This document shows, one piece after another, positions 42,552 to 51,447 of a DNA stretch of 64,000 nt. The notes under the pieces are model-generated. The model searched no databases, was not told where the DNA came from, and saw only the letters and a list, made by a program, of their open reading frames with translations. Source of the DNA: Arthrobacter sp. MYb213 (GTDB taxonomy: Bacteria > Actinomycetota > Actinomycetes > Actinomycetales > Micrococcaceae); NCBI RefSeq assembly GCF_002979915.1, contig NZ_PCQA01000004.1:62001-126000 (forward strand). The letters run 5' to 3'. The position numbers and the translations under genes are program-made. The stretch's first letter is position 1. Each line of letters starts with the position of its first letter.

Positions 42552-43106
42552 AGCGAAACCAGCGCCCGTGAGCGACTAAAAGAACTGATCCAAGAACTTG
42601 CCATCGTACGTGGCAAGGTGACTCTGTCTTCCGGGAAGGAAGCGGACTACTACATCGATCTGCGTCGGGTCTCCTTGCAACAGGAAGCTTCCGGGCTGAT
42701 TGGCGAGGTGATGTTAGACCTGCTCGACGAGGCAAAGCTTGAATTCACCAACGTCGGTGGCTTGACCATGGGAGCGGATCCGGTAGGAACCGCCATCATG
42801 CATACCGCACGCAATCAGGGACGTAAACTAGACGCGTTCGTGGTGCGCAAGGCACAGAAGTCCTACGGCATGGGCCGTCAGGTTGAAGGTCCCAGCGTTG
42901 ATGGTCAGGACGTGATTGTGCTGGAAGATACTTCAACCACCGGCGGATCCGCATTGACCGCCGTTGAGGGTGTACGCAAGGCCGGCGGAAACGTCATTGC
43001 CGTCGCGGTAATCGTTGACCGTGATACCGGAGCGAAAGAACGTATCGAAGCCGAAGCTGGCGTGCCTTACCTGTTCGCCTATGGGAAGACCGAGTTGGGG
43101 CTCTAG
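42543..43106 (+). CDS. pyrE: Orotate phosphoribosyltransferase
   Basis: A 187-residue enzyme of pyrimidine synthesis that joins orotate and PRPP to give OMP. Seen: GKEADYYIDLRRVSL near the start, GGLTMGADPVGTA, catalytic VRKAQKSYGMGRQVEG and the PRPP loop VIVLEDTSTTGGSALTA. Two ATGs (42543, 42549) are possible; the second fits a leaderless transcript. Monocistronic with its own terminator at 43120-43161. Confidence 0.95.
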   Translation: MSMSETSARERLKELIQELAIVRGKVTLSSGKEADYYIDLRRVSLQQEASGLIGEVMLDLLDEAKLEFTNVGGLTMGADPVGTAIMHTARNQGRKLDAFVVRKAQKSYGMGRQVEGPSVDGQDVIVLEDTSTTGGSALTAVEGVRKAGGNVIAVAVIVDRDTGAKERIEAEAGVPYLFAYGKTELGL

Positions 43107-43119
43107 AGCCTACTAATCA

Positions 43120-43161
43120 TCTGGCCTCGTCCAAAGCTCACCAGCTTAGGACGAGGCCAGA
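43120..43161. terminator. Terminator between pyrE and the LacI gene
   Basis: Outer 13-bp stem (43120-43132 with 43149-43161) containing an inner AAGCT-CACC-AGCTT hairpin. It separates the convergent pyrE and lacI-family genes. Confidence 0.8.
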
Positions 43162-43176
43162 CGTTTAATATCGAGT

Positions 43177-44250
43177 TTAGGGTTGTGGCGCAGTGGCCGT
43201 CGACTCGCGTGGGATCAGGGATGCGGGCATCTGCGCGGGTTGCGTGACTTCTTCGCCGGCCAACATGCTCAACAGTAGGGTCACCGCGGTGGCTCCCATC
43301 TCATGCATAGGCTGTCGTACCGTGCTCAGTGTGGGCTTTGATTGGGCTGCCTCGGGAATGTCGTCAAAACCGATGACCGATAAATCATTGGGAACATTTA
43401 GTCCCAGGCTTTTGGCCGTTTCAATAGCCGAAAGTGCCGAGAGGTCATTGGCGGCAAAGATTGCGGTGGGCGGTTGCGGAAGCGTCAATAAATCGGTGGC
43501 GGCTATTGCCGCCAGATCTCGTTGATAGTCGCCGTCATGGACCAGTTGTGGGTCATAGGATATTCCTGCATCCTGTAGTGCTTGGCGGTATCCGGACTCG
43601 CGCAAGTGTGCAGACTTAAGATCTGAACGTCCCTTGATATGACCAATGCGCCGGTGTCCCAGGGAGATCAGATGCTCGGTCGCAGTTTTGGCTCCGCCGA
43701 AGTTATCTACATCGATGGCCGCCGGACCACTCGTGCCGGCGTGCGGGTCAATAGCGATCACCGGAACTGAACTATGTGGGATCTCGACGGTGGGGGTGAC
43801 GATAATGGCGCCGTCGATGAGGGTCCCGCCGAGTCGGGACAGGGAGCGGTGTTCCCAGCCGGCTCGGCCGCCCGGAGCGAGGTTGCCAGCGTAGGCCATG
43901 AGGTCGTACTGGGTGCCGCGAAGTGTTGCCGAAATTCCGTTGAGCAATTCCAATGCGAAGGGCTCAAATTCGGCGACCAAGATCCCGATGATGTTGGTTC
44001 GACTGCTGCGCAAAGACGAAGCAACAAGAGAAGTTTCATAGCCCAGCTCGGCAATGACCTGCAGGACCCGCTCCATGGTGCTCGGTGCTACGCCATAACG
44101 TGCGTTGACTACTTTAGACACGGTGGAGACAGACACCCCGGCCGCCTGCGCAACATCATTGATGGTCACGCGGTTCGTTGTACTTTGAGACAGGGCAGAG
44201 CCAGGCGATTGTTCAGGGATGCCGGAGACTTCAGCCGATGGGGTTATCAC
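43177..44250 (-). CDS. LacI-family regulator of the sugar ABC/GH3 operon
   Basis: A 357-residue repressor with an N-terminal extension of about 25 residues, the LacI helix-turn-helix (VTINDVAQAAGVSVSTVSKVVN), the hinge helix SLVASSLRSSRT and a periplasmic-binding-like sugar domain ending in a VIGFDDIPEAAQSKPTLSTV signature in parts. ATG 44250. Divergent from the ABC transporter operon with two overlapping palindromic operators between. Ligand should be an oligosaccharide or its breakdown product. Confidence 0.92.
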   Translation of the reverse strand: MITPSAEVSGIPEQSPGSALSQSTTNRVTINDVAQAAGVSVSTVSKVVNARYGVAPSTMERVLQVIAELGYETSLVASSLRSSRTNIIGILVAEFEPFALELLNGISATLRGTQYDLMAYAGNLAPGGRAGWEHRSLSRLGGTLIDGAIIVTPTVEIPHSSVPVIAIDPHAGTSGPAAIDVDNFGGAKTATEHLISLGHRRIGHIKGRSDLKSAHLRESGYRQALQDAGISYDPQLVHDGDYQRDLAAIAATDLLTLPQPPTAIFAANDLSALSAIETAKSLGLNVPNDLSVIGFDDIPEAAQSKPTLSTVRQPMHEMGATAVTLLLSMLAGEEVTQPAQMPASLIPRESTATAPQP

Positions 44251-44331
44251 TCGGCCTACGCTACCTCACGCTAAGGCGCGATTCCCACTAGGAAACTCGG
44301 TCTGGAGTTATAAAAACTTATATTTCGACAT

Positions 44332-44357
44332 CGTTTTCGAAAACGTTATCGAAAACG
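44332..44357. promoter_or_regulatory. Two overlapping LacI-family operators
   Basis: CGTTTTCGAAAACG (44332-44345) is a perfect 14-bp palindrome and shares its last two bases with CGTTATCGAAAACG (44344-44357), which has one mismatched pair. The sites are spaced 12 bp, about one helix turn, upstream of the ABC operon and are of the usual LacI/CelR style. Confidence 0.85.
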
Positions 44358-44452
44358 ATTGACATGACTTGCGTCACGGTGACATTCTTGGGTGAGCCAG
44401 ACCGTCCGACACCGCATGGAGCGGGTCGCCCAACACACTTGAGGAGTCCACT

Positions 44453-45754
44453 ATGGAGCTTGGAAAAAGAGGATTAGGAATTCTTGCGTTGCTCGCCAGC
44501 ACCGCACTGTTGGCCAGCGGTTGTTCGGGCGGAGGAGGAACCAACGACGCCGCTGCTGCCGGCGAAGACAAGACCATCACCTGGTGGCACAACTCCAATA
44601 ATGGTGAAGGCAAGGCTTACTACGAGAAGGTAGCCGACGATTTCGAAGCCGCCCATGAGGGAGTAACCGTCGAGGTCAGCGCGATGCAGCACGAAGACAT
44701 GCTCACCAAGCTCGATGCGGCATTCCAAAGTGGTGATGCTCCGGACGTCTACATGGAACGCGGCGGTGGTGAGCTGGCGGGCCACGTTGAAGCAGGCCTA
44801 ACCCGTGACCTCAGCGAGCTGGCCACGGACGAGATTTCCATGATTGGTGGAAACATTGCCGGCTGGCAGGTCGACGGGAAAACCTACGCGCTGCCATACT
44901 CGGTGGGCCTGGCCGGATTCTGGTACAACAAGGCACTGTTCAAAGAAGCGGGCATTTCTAACCCACCACAGACCATGGATGAATGGATGGACGCGGTCAA
45001 AAAGCTGAAAGCAGCGGGAATTGATCCGGTATCGGTCGGTGCGGGAGATAAGTGGCCGGCCGCCCACTACTGGTACTACTCGGTACTTCGTGAATGCTCC
45101 CAAGACGTACTCAACGCCTCGGTCAAGAACCTGGAATTTGATGACCAGTGCTTCGTCAAGGCCGGCGAAGATGTCAAAAAAGTCATTGATGCCGAGCCAT
45201 TTAATCCCGGATTCCTTTCCACTCCGGCACAGTCCGGCCCAACCTCAGCCTCAGGCCTGCTAGCTACCGAACGAGTAGCCATGGAATTGGCGGGCCACTG
45301 GGAACCGGGCATTATGCAGGGACTCACCGAAGACGGTAAAGGTCTGGGCGATGACACCGGATGGTTCCCATTCCCAACAATTGACGGCGGTGCCGGAGCG
45401 CAGGATGCACAGCTCGGCGGCGGCGACGCATGGGGTGTTTCGCAAGACGCTCCGGACGAAGCAGTCGACTTCGTCAAGTACCTGCTCTCCGACAGCGTGC
45501 AGCAAGGCTTCGCGAAGCTAGACATGGGACTGCCTACTAACCCGGCGGCCAATGACTCCGTGGCAGATCCGGCCCTCGCCTCGCTGCTCAAGGCCCGCGA
45601 TGAATCCCCATACGTTCAGCTGTACTTCGACACCGCTTTCGGCGCCTCCATTGGTGGAGCGATGAATGACGAAATCGCGTTGCTCTTTGCCGGACAGTCC
45701 TCACCAGCAGACATCGTCGCTAAGAGCCAAGACGCCGCAAATATGGAGAAGTGA
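44453..45754 (+). CDS. Sugar ABC transporter, substrate-binding lipoprotein
   Basis: A 433-residue family-1 solute-binding protein with signal peptide and lipobox LASGC (Cys24), followed by a Gly/Ala linker and the binding fold (ITWWHNSNNGEGKAYYEKV, GDAPDVYMERGGGELA, ALPYSVGLAGFWYNKALF). It is anchored outside and delivers an oligosaccharide to the two permeases. ATG 44453 follows GAGGAG at seven bases. No ATPase gene is in the operon, so a shared MsiK-type ATPase elsewhere is likely. Confidence 0.93.
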   Translation: MELGKRGLGILALLASTALLASGCSGGGGTNDAAAAGEDKTITWWHNSNNGEGKAYYEKVADDFEAAHEGVTVEVSAMQHEDMLTKLDAAFQSGDAPDVYMERGGGELAGHVEAGLTRDLSELATDEISMIGGNIAGWQVDGKTYALPYSVGLAGFWYNKALFKEAGISNPPQTMDEWMDAVKKLKAAGIDPVSVGAGDKWPAAHYWYYSVLRECSQDVLNASVKNLEFDDQCFVKAGEDVKKVIDAEPFNPGFLSTPAQSGPTSASGLLATERVAMELAGHWEPGIMQGLTEDGKGLGDDTGWFPFPTIDGGAGAQDAQLGGGDAWGVSQDAPDEAVDFVKYLLSDSVQQGFAKLDMGLPTNPAANDSVADPALASLLKARDESPYVQLYFDTAFGASIGGAMNDEIALLFAGQSSPADIVAKSQDAANMEK

Positions 45755-45760
45755 TTCTCG

Positions 45761-46801
45761 GTGACAGAAGGGGTCAAAGTCGTTTCTGCCACCGTACCGG
45801 CCAGGCAGGGCACGGCTGCCGAAGCTCGGCCGCGGAACACCGCGGCCGAGCGTGGGAGCCGATCGCCAAAACGAAAACTACGCGCGCCGGCGGATAAACG
45901 AAAAAACCTGGAGATCCTGTTCTTCGTCACTCCAGCGTTGTTGCTCATCGCGATGTTTATGTTGGTGCCGATCATTCAAGCGGTGCGGTTCTCCGTCTAC
46001 AACTGGAAAGGATTCGGACCGCTTGTAGACTTCGTCGGCCTGCAGAACTACGTCAGGGTGCTACAAAACGAGGTCTTCACCGACGCTTTAGTGCATAACC
46101 TGGTCATCATTGCCGGATCGATCATCATCCAGCTGCCGCTGGGGTTGGCGATCGCGTTGTTACTCAACCGCAAGATGAAGATTCAAGGGTTGCTGCGCAC
46201 CATCATCTTCGTACCTTACGTATTGTCCGAAGTGATCGCCGGCGTCGTATGGTTCCAGCTCTTGCAGCCACAGTACGGGTTGATCGATACCGTATTGGCC
46301 AAACTCGGCATTCAGGGTCCTGCGCAAGGTTGGCTAGGTACGCCAGATTTGGCGCTGTGGACCGTGCTCATCGTGTTGACCTGGAAATACCTAGGTCTCG
46401 CGGTGATTCTGTTCCTTGCTGGACTGCAAGGGGTTCCTGATGAACTCTATGAGGCTGCGCAAATTGATGGAGCCTCATGGTGGCAAATCCAACGCAAGAT
46501 CACCATCCCATTGCTGGGGCCAACCCTGCGCACCTGGGGTTTCCTCTCGATGGTCGGTTCCTTGCAGCTCTTTGACATGGTCTGGATTCTTACCGGCGGC
46601 GGGCCCGCAAACTCCACGACAACGATGGCCACATTCCTCGTATCTGAGGGAACCAAACGACAGAACTTCGGCGTCGCTTCGGCTGCATCGGTGATCTTGT
46701 TTATCGTTGCGCTGATTCTCGCCGTCTCTTATCAGCAGTTCATCCTCAAACGCGATACTCAGCCCGATACTTCGCGTAAGCGAAAGAAGGTGCGTCGATG
46801 A
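45761..46801 (+). CDS. Sugar ABC transporter permease (MalF/UgpA-like)
   Basis: A 346-residue permease with a long basic cytoplasmic N-terminus (about 50 residues) and six helices. Seen: SVYNWKGFGPLVDFVGLQNY and the EAA loop YEAAQIDGASWWQIQRKITIPLLGP, which docks on the ATPase. GTG 45761; six bases after the binding-protein gene. Stop overlaps the second permease. Confidence 0.93.
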   Translation: MTEGVKVVSATVPARQGTAAEARPRNTAAERGSRSPKRKLRAPADKRKNLEILFFVTPALLLIAMFMLVPIIQAVRFSVYNWKGFGPLVDFVGLQNYVRVLQNEVFTDALVHNLVIIAGSIIIQLPLGLAIALLLNRKMKIQGLLRTIIFVPYVLSEVIAGVVWFQLLQPQYGLIDTVLAKLGIQGPAQGWLGTPDLALWTVLIVLTWKYLGLAVILFLAGLQGVPDELYEAAQIDGASWWQIQRKITIPLLGPTLRTWGFLSMVGSLQLFDMVWILTGGGPANSTTTMATFLVSEGTKRQNFGVASAASVILFIVALILAVSYQQFILKRDTQPDTSRKRKKVRR

Positions 46802-47670
46802 GCACTGCAGCAACCTCAATAAAACCCGCCATGAAGACCAAAAAATCTCAGGGTAAATATGGTGGAAACGTACTTGTGTACGCGCTTTCCCTAGCAGTGG
46901 TAGCACTTACTTTAGGGCCGGTGCTTTATGGGGTACTTGGTGGGTTTCGTACGAATGCGCAGCTAGCCCAAGCGCCCGCGGCACTACCGGAACCATGGGT
47001 ACTGAGCAATTACACCGGGGTACTAAACAACCCAGAATTCTGGCGGTATGCCCTGAACTCTACGATGATCGCGGTGCTCACCACGGTGATTGTGGTGGTT
47101 TTTGGAATCATGGCGGCCTACCCATTGGCGCGGTACCAGTTCAGGCTCCGCGAACCGATCTTCATGGTCTTCGTGCTGGGCCTGCTCTTTCCCGCCACGG
47201 TGGCAATCGTTCCGTTATTTATCCTGATCTCCCGAGATTTGAATCTAGGCAATACCTGGTGGGGCGTCGCGTTGCCGCAGGCAGCGTTCGCACTACCGAT
47301 GACGGTAGTCATCCTGCGTCCCTTCTTGATGGCGTTGCCTCAAGAGCTAGAAGAAGCGGCCCAGCTGGATGGAACCAGTCGCATCGGTTTTTTCTGGCGC
47401 ATCTTATTGCCGCTATCTGGCCCGGGCATGGTCACCGTAGGCGTACTTGCCTTCGTGGGCTCATGGAATGCCTACCTGCTCCCGCTGTTGCTACTCCAAG
47501 GTGAGATGCGCACCCTTCCGTTGGGCGTCGCAGACTTCTCGACCGAGCACTCTGCAGATACCGCAGGAGTCTTTGCCTTCACCACCTTGGCCATGATCCC
47601 CGCGCTGATTTTCTTCCTCGCCATGCAGCGCCGCATTGTCAGCGGCCTGCAAGGAGCCGTCAAAGGCTAA
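46798..47670 (+). CDS. Sugar ABC transporter permease (MalG/UgpE-like)
   Basis: A 290-residue permease with six helices and the EAA loop EEAAQLDGTSRIGFFWRI. Preceded by an ATGA overlap with its partner. Together with the binding protein it forms a carbohydrate-uptake (CUT1) importer. The GH3 glycosidase gene 49 bp downstream would hydrolyse the imported sugar inside the cell. Confidence 0.93.
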   Translation: MSTAATSIKPAMKTKKSQGKYGGNVLVYALSLAVVALTLGPVLYGVLGGFRTNAQLAQAPAALPEPWVLSNYTGVLNNPEFWRYALNSTMIAVLTTVIVVVFGIMAAYPLARYQFRLREPIFMVFVLGLLFPATVAIVPLFILISRDLNLGNTWWGVALPQAAFALPMTVVILRPFLMALPQELEEAAQLDGTSRIGFFWRILLPLSGPGMVTVGVLAFVGSWNAYLLPLLLLQGEMRTLPLGVADFSTEHSADTAGVFAFTTLAMIPALIFFLAMQRRIVSGLQGAVKG

Positions 47671-47719
47671 GGCCTCGCGGAAACACTTTTCGGGCTAATG
47701 CCCAGTACTAAGGACCAAA

Positions 47720-50050
47720 ATGAACATCGCAGAAAGCACGTGGCGTAACGCTGCACTGTCCATCGCAGAACGAGTCGACGCGCTGATGGGCGAAATGACC
47801 ATCGAAGAAAAAGTGAGCCAACTTGGTTCCTATTGGATTCGCCCCCAAGAAGACAACGACTCTGGCGAGGGAAACGTTGCACCCATGGAAGACACCTTCG
47901 TTGATGGGGTGAGTTTCACCGAAGAAATTCAGGATGGTCTGGGACAGATCACTAGGGCCTTCGGATCATTTCCAGTGACCCCGGCAGAAGGACGCGACAA
48001 GCTGGCACAGATGCAGCGCGAGGTGACCGCAGCCAACCGCTTCGGTATTCCAGCTTTAGCGCATGAAGAATGCCTGACCGGGTTCACCACCATGGCGGCA
48101 ACCTGCTACCCAGCGTCGATCGCTTGGGGTGCAAGCTTTGACCCGGCTCTAGTGAATAAGATGGCACAACTTATTGGCCAAGATATGAAAAAAATGGGTG
48201 TTCACCTCGGACTGTCTCCGGTCTTAGACGTGGTCAGGGACTACCGATGGGGCCGCGTGGAGGAAACCATGGGCGAGGACCCACACCTGGTCGCCGAGTT
48301 GGGAACTGCCTATGTGCGGGGGCTACAGTCTGGTGGTGTCCATGCGACGTTGAAACATTTTGCCGGATACGCAGCATCTAAAGCAGGGCGTAATCACGCG
48401 CCGGTTTCCATGGGAATACGTGAACAAGAAGACGTTGTCTTTCCACCCTTCGAACGAGCCATCCGCGAAGGAAAAGTTCATTCGGTGATGAATTCCTACT
48501 CGGATCTTGATGGCGAAGCTCCGGCAGCGAGCCATCGCTTATTAACGCAGATCCTGCGCGAACGGTGGGGTTTTGAAGGTACTGTCGTTTCCGATTACTG
48601 GTCGGTCAGCTTCTTGCAGGGAATGCATCAGGTTGCCGAAACCTTGAATGATGCCGGAATTATTTCGCTTTCTGCCGGGATGGATGTGGAACTTCCCGAA
48701 ACCAACGCCTTCCGTAATCTGGGTCGCGCAGTTGCCGAAGGAAAACTAGAGCCAGGCATCCTTGATGAAGCGGTACGTCGAGTACTCACACAGAAAGCTC
48801 AGCTGGGACTCTTGGATTCCGAGTGGTCCCCCGAAGGCCAGTGGGCTGGGTCCGACGTCGACTTGGACTCTTCTGAGAACCGGGCCCACGCACGAAAAAT
48901 GGCTGAAGAGTCCATCGTGCTCTTGAAAAACGAGGGAGTTCTTCCCTTGAAAAACCACGCATCGGTAGCCGTCATTGGACCATCGGCCAGCCAACCGCGC
49001 ACTCATCTAGGCTGTTATTCCTTTACGAATCACGTGCATTCACGGTATGCGGCAGATGATGATCATGGAATTGCGATGCAATCTATCCTCGAAGCGCTCC
49101 GTAGCGAACCGAACCTCAACGATAGCCGCTTCACCTATGAGCGTGGCGTCGATTTTACGCATCCAGATGTTAGCGGCATCGACGCCGCGGTAGAAGCAGC
49201 CCGTGCTGCAGACATTGCGGTAGTGACCGTGGGAGATCTGGCGGGACTCTTTGGCAGGGGCACTTCCGGCGAAGGTTGTGACGTGGTGGATCTAGCTCTC
49301 CCGGGCAAACAAGTCGAGCTAGTTGAAGCGGTACTTGCCACCGGAACACCAACGGTACTGGTGCTGGTAACTGGCCGACCCTATTCCTTAGGACAGTTCG
49401 AGTCTCAGGTGAAGGCTATCGTGCAGGCATTTATGCCAGGTGTTGAAGGCGGACCGGCTCTCGCATCGGTACTCAGTGGCGCGGTTAACCCGTCGGGGAA
49501 ACTGCCGGTGCAGATACCGGACCACCTCGGTGGCCAGCCTGGAACATATCTCACCGGACAGCTCGGCTGGAATAACGACGGCGTATCGAACCTCGATCCG
49601 CGGCCACTCTACCCATTTGGGCATGGAAGTTCATACACGAACTTTGAGCTCAAAGATCTGGAATTATCAACCACCGAGATTTCCTCGGATGCAGCGGTTC
49701 TCATCAGCGCAACGGTCTCAAACAGTGGTGACCGAGATGGTGCTGAAGTAGTGCAACTTTATCTTGATGACAAGGTGTCACAAGTAGTGCGCCCACGGCT
49801 CTGGCTCGCTGGCTTCGCCAAGGTCCGGTTGGCTGCCGGGGAATCGAAGCGGGTGGAATTTGAACTACACGCGGACCGTACTTCCTTCACCGGAGTATCC
49901 GGACAGCGTGTGGTGGAACCAGGAGTGTTTGGCGTGCGCGTGGGGTCCAGCAGTGAGGACCTGCCACTGGCCGCAGAATTCCGAATTATTGGGCCTTTGC
50001 GAGAGGTCCCCGAAGGTCGAGTGATGGATACCCCGGTCACGGTGAAATAA
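47720..50050 (+). CDS. Glycoside hydrolase family 3 (beta-glucosidase/beta-xylosidase)
   Basis: A 776-residue cytoplasmic (no signal peptide) retaining glycosidase. Domains: GH3 N-terminal barrel (about 60-360) with HFAGYAASKAGRNH and the nucleophile Asp292 in VVSDYWS; C-terminal alpha/beta sandwich (about 395-610, VLPLKNHASVAVIGPSA, LPGKQVELVEAV); and a fibronectin-III-like end (about 660-760, AEVVQLYLDDKVSQVVRP). ATG 47720 with AAGGA. Last gene of the LacI-controlled operon and followed by a strong terminator. Glucosidase or xylosidase cannot be told by eye. Confidence 0.93.
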   Translation: MNIAESTWRNAALSIAERVDALMGEMTIEEKVSQLGSYWIRPQEDNDSGEGNVAPMEDTFVDGVSFTEEIQDGLGQITRAFGSFPVTPAEGRDKLAQMQREVTAANRFGIPALAHEECLTGFTTMAATCYPASIAWGASFDPALVNKMAQLIGQDMKKMGVHLGLSPVLDVVRDYRWGRVEETMGEDPHLVAELGTAYVRGLQSGGVHATLKHFAGYAASKAGRNHAPVSMGIREQEDVVFPPFERAIREGKVHSVMNSYSDLDGEAPAASHRLLTQILRERWGFEGTVVSDYWSVSFLQGMHQVAETLNDAGIISLSAGMDVELPETNAFRNLGRAVAEGKLEPGILDEAVRRVLTQKAQLGLLDSEWSPEGQWAGSDVDLDSSENRAHARKMAEESIVLLKNEGVLPLKNHASVAVIGPSASQPRTHLGCYSFTNHVHSRYAADDDHGIAMQSILEALRSEPNLNDSRFTYERGVDFTHPDVSGIDAAVEAARAADIAVVTVGDLAGLFGRGTSGEGCDVVDLALPGKQVELVEAVLATGTPTVLVLVTGRPYSLGQFESQVKAIVQAFMPGVEGGPALASVLSGAVNPSGKLPVQIPDHLGGQPGTYLTGQLGWNNDGVSNLDPRPLYPFGHGSSYTNFELKDLELSTTEISSDAAVLISATVSNSGDRDGAEVVQLYLDDKVSQVVRPRLWLAGFAKVRLAAGESKRVEFELHADRTSFTGVSGQRVVEPGVFGVRVGSSSEDLPLAAEFRIIGPLREVPEGRVMDTPVTVK

Positions 50051-50079
50051 GAATACTTCCTTGTGACCATCCAAATATG

Positions 50080-50127
50080 AAGGCCACGTCCTACCCAACG
50101 CCTTGGCATTGGGTAGGACGTGGCCTT
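50080..50127 (+). terminator. Terminator after the GH3 gene
   Basis: A perfect 19-bp stem (50080-50098 with 50109-50127) and a 10-base loop, 30 bases after the stop. Confidence 0.85.
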
Positions 50128-50138
50128 GCTAGTATTTA

Positions 50139-50423
50139 CCGGCTTCCTAAGCCGGGACACCTGGGCATGCCTGACAGCAAGATTTTTGATGAAACTTCAC
50201 CACCTTTTTGGAAGCGGTACAGACCTAGGCGGGTATGAGTCAGGGAAAGAAGATCGAAAATATCGATGACGTGCGTATTACAGGTCGCCATTGAGGTAGA
50301 AATAACTAAACCGGTGTACCGCTTGGAGCAGCGGCGGACCTGTAGCAAGGCGCAGAATCGAATTCTGCAAAGTCAACTGAATAAGAAGACCCTCTGTATC
50401 GGAGTATCCCGATACAGAGGGTC
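50139..50423. other. Structured, non-coding stretch (possible small RNA)
   Basis: Between the GH3 terminator and the HAD gene there is no plausible gene but several complementary segments: CCGGCTT/AAGCCGG (50139-50155), ACAGGTC/GACCTGT (50280-50286 with 50337-50343) enclosing CCGCT/AGCGG (50319-50334), GCAGAAT/ATTCTGC (50352-50368) and a 15-bp terminal hairpin. This looks like a folded RNA ending in its own terminator. I could not match it to 6S, tmRNA, RNase P, SRP or a riboswitch. Confidence 0.35.
50388..50423. terminator. Intrinsic terminator hairpin
   Basis: GACCCTCTGTATCGG (50388-50402) pairs perfectly with CCGATACAGAGGGTC (50409-50423), followed by AATTTATTAG. It could end the minus-strand HAD gene (36 bases past its stop) or a small RNA on the plus strand. 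Confidence 0.75.
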
Positions 50424-50459
50424 AATTTATTAGTTTCTTATACGGCTTAGATTTTGTGC

Positions 50460-51311
50460 TTAGGCCTTGGAAGGCTTCGCTTCCTTCGTTGAGCCTTTGT
50501 CACCATCGGCTACCAGTTCGGCGTGAATGTTCGCCACTGAGGAGAACTGGAGGTCCGGACGGAATGGGAAGGTGTCAACGTCACTGGCGGAGGTAATGCC
50601 GGTGTGAACCAGTGCGGTCAGCAGGCCTGCTTCCATGCCCGCAATGATGTCGGTATCCATGCGGTCACCGATCATCGCAGTGGTTTCCGAATGCGCATCG
50701 ATTCGGTTCAGCGCCGAGCGGAACATCATCGGGTTTGGCTTGCCCACCACATATGGTTCGCGGTTGGTCGCGCGGGTGATGAGTGCGGCTACGGCACCCG
50801 TTGCTGGCAAGAGCCCCTCGGCGGAGGGGCCAGTTGCATCCGGGTTAGTGGCGATAAAGCGCGCGCCACCTTCGATCAACCGAATTGCTTTGGTGATGGC
50901 CTCGAAGGAGTAGGTGCGGGTCTCACCAAGAACCACATAATCCGGCTTCTGGTCAGTCATGATGAACCCGGCGTCATGCAAGGCGGTGGTCAGCCCGGCC
51001 TCACCGATAACAAATGCGCGTCCACCGGGACGCTGGCGGGCAAGGAATTCTGCCGTTGCTAGTGCTGAGGTCCAGATGTTCTGTTCCGGCACATCTAAAC
51101 CGGAGGCCAACAGGCGAGCACGCAGGTCGCGAGGGGTATAGATGGAGTTGTTTGTCAGCACCAAGAAGCGCAAGTCATTATCGCGCCAGTACTTCATGAG
51201 CTCAGCGGCACCCTTGATAGCCTGATTTTCGTGGACTAATACGCCGTCCATGTCGGTCAGCCAGCATTTGATGTCGTGAATAGTGCGTGCGGCACGAGTT
51301 ACGGTCGTCAC
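50460..51311 (-). CDS. HAD-superfamily phosphatase, IIA subfamily (NagD-like)
   Basis: A 283-residue hydrolase with all HAD motifs: I in WLTDMDGVLVHEN (nucleophile Asp), II in LVLTNNS, III Lys in VVGKPNPMMF, IV in MIGDRMDTDI. The IIA cap (about 95-190) suggests small sugar or nucleotide phosphates as substrate. ATG 51311. Lys-rich tail. Divergent from the TrmH-family gene. Members of the group in actinobacteria include phosphoglycolate/4-nitrophenyl phosphatases; substrate not assigned. Confidence 0.9.
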   Translation of the reverse strand: MTTVTRAARTIHDIKCWLTDMDGVLVHENQAIKGAAELMKYWRDNDLRFLVLTNNSIYTPRDLRARLLASGLDVPEQNIWTSALATAEFLARQRPGGRAFVIGEAGLTTALHDAGFIMTDQKPDYVVLGETRTYSFEAITKAIRLIEGGARFIATNPDATGPSAEGLLPATGAVAALITRATNREPYVVGKPNPMMFRSALNRIDAHSETTAMIGDRMDTDIIAGMEAGLLTALVHTGITSASDVDTFPFRPDLQFSSVANIHAELVADGDKGSTKEAKPSKA

Positions 51312-51447
51312 GAGGTGTTATTCCTCCTTGGGCAGTGATGGTGGGACGTATCGTCATCGATCAACTTCCCTGATGTTTAAAGCCTACACAGCAAACACCA
51401 AGAACGCCGTGAACGTGGACACCTCGTAGAACAACTACCCTTAAAGG

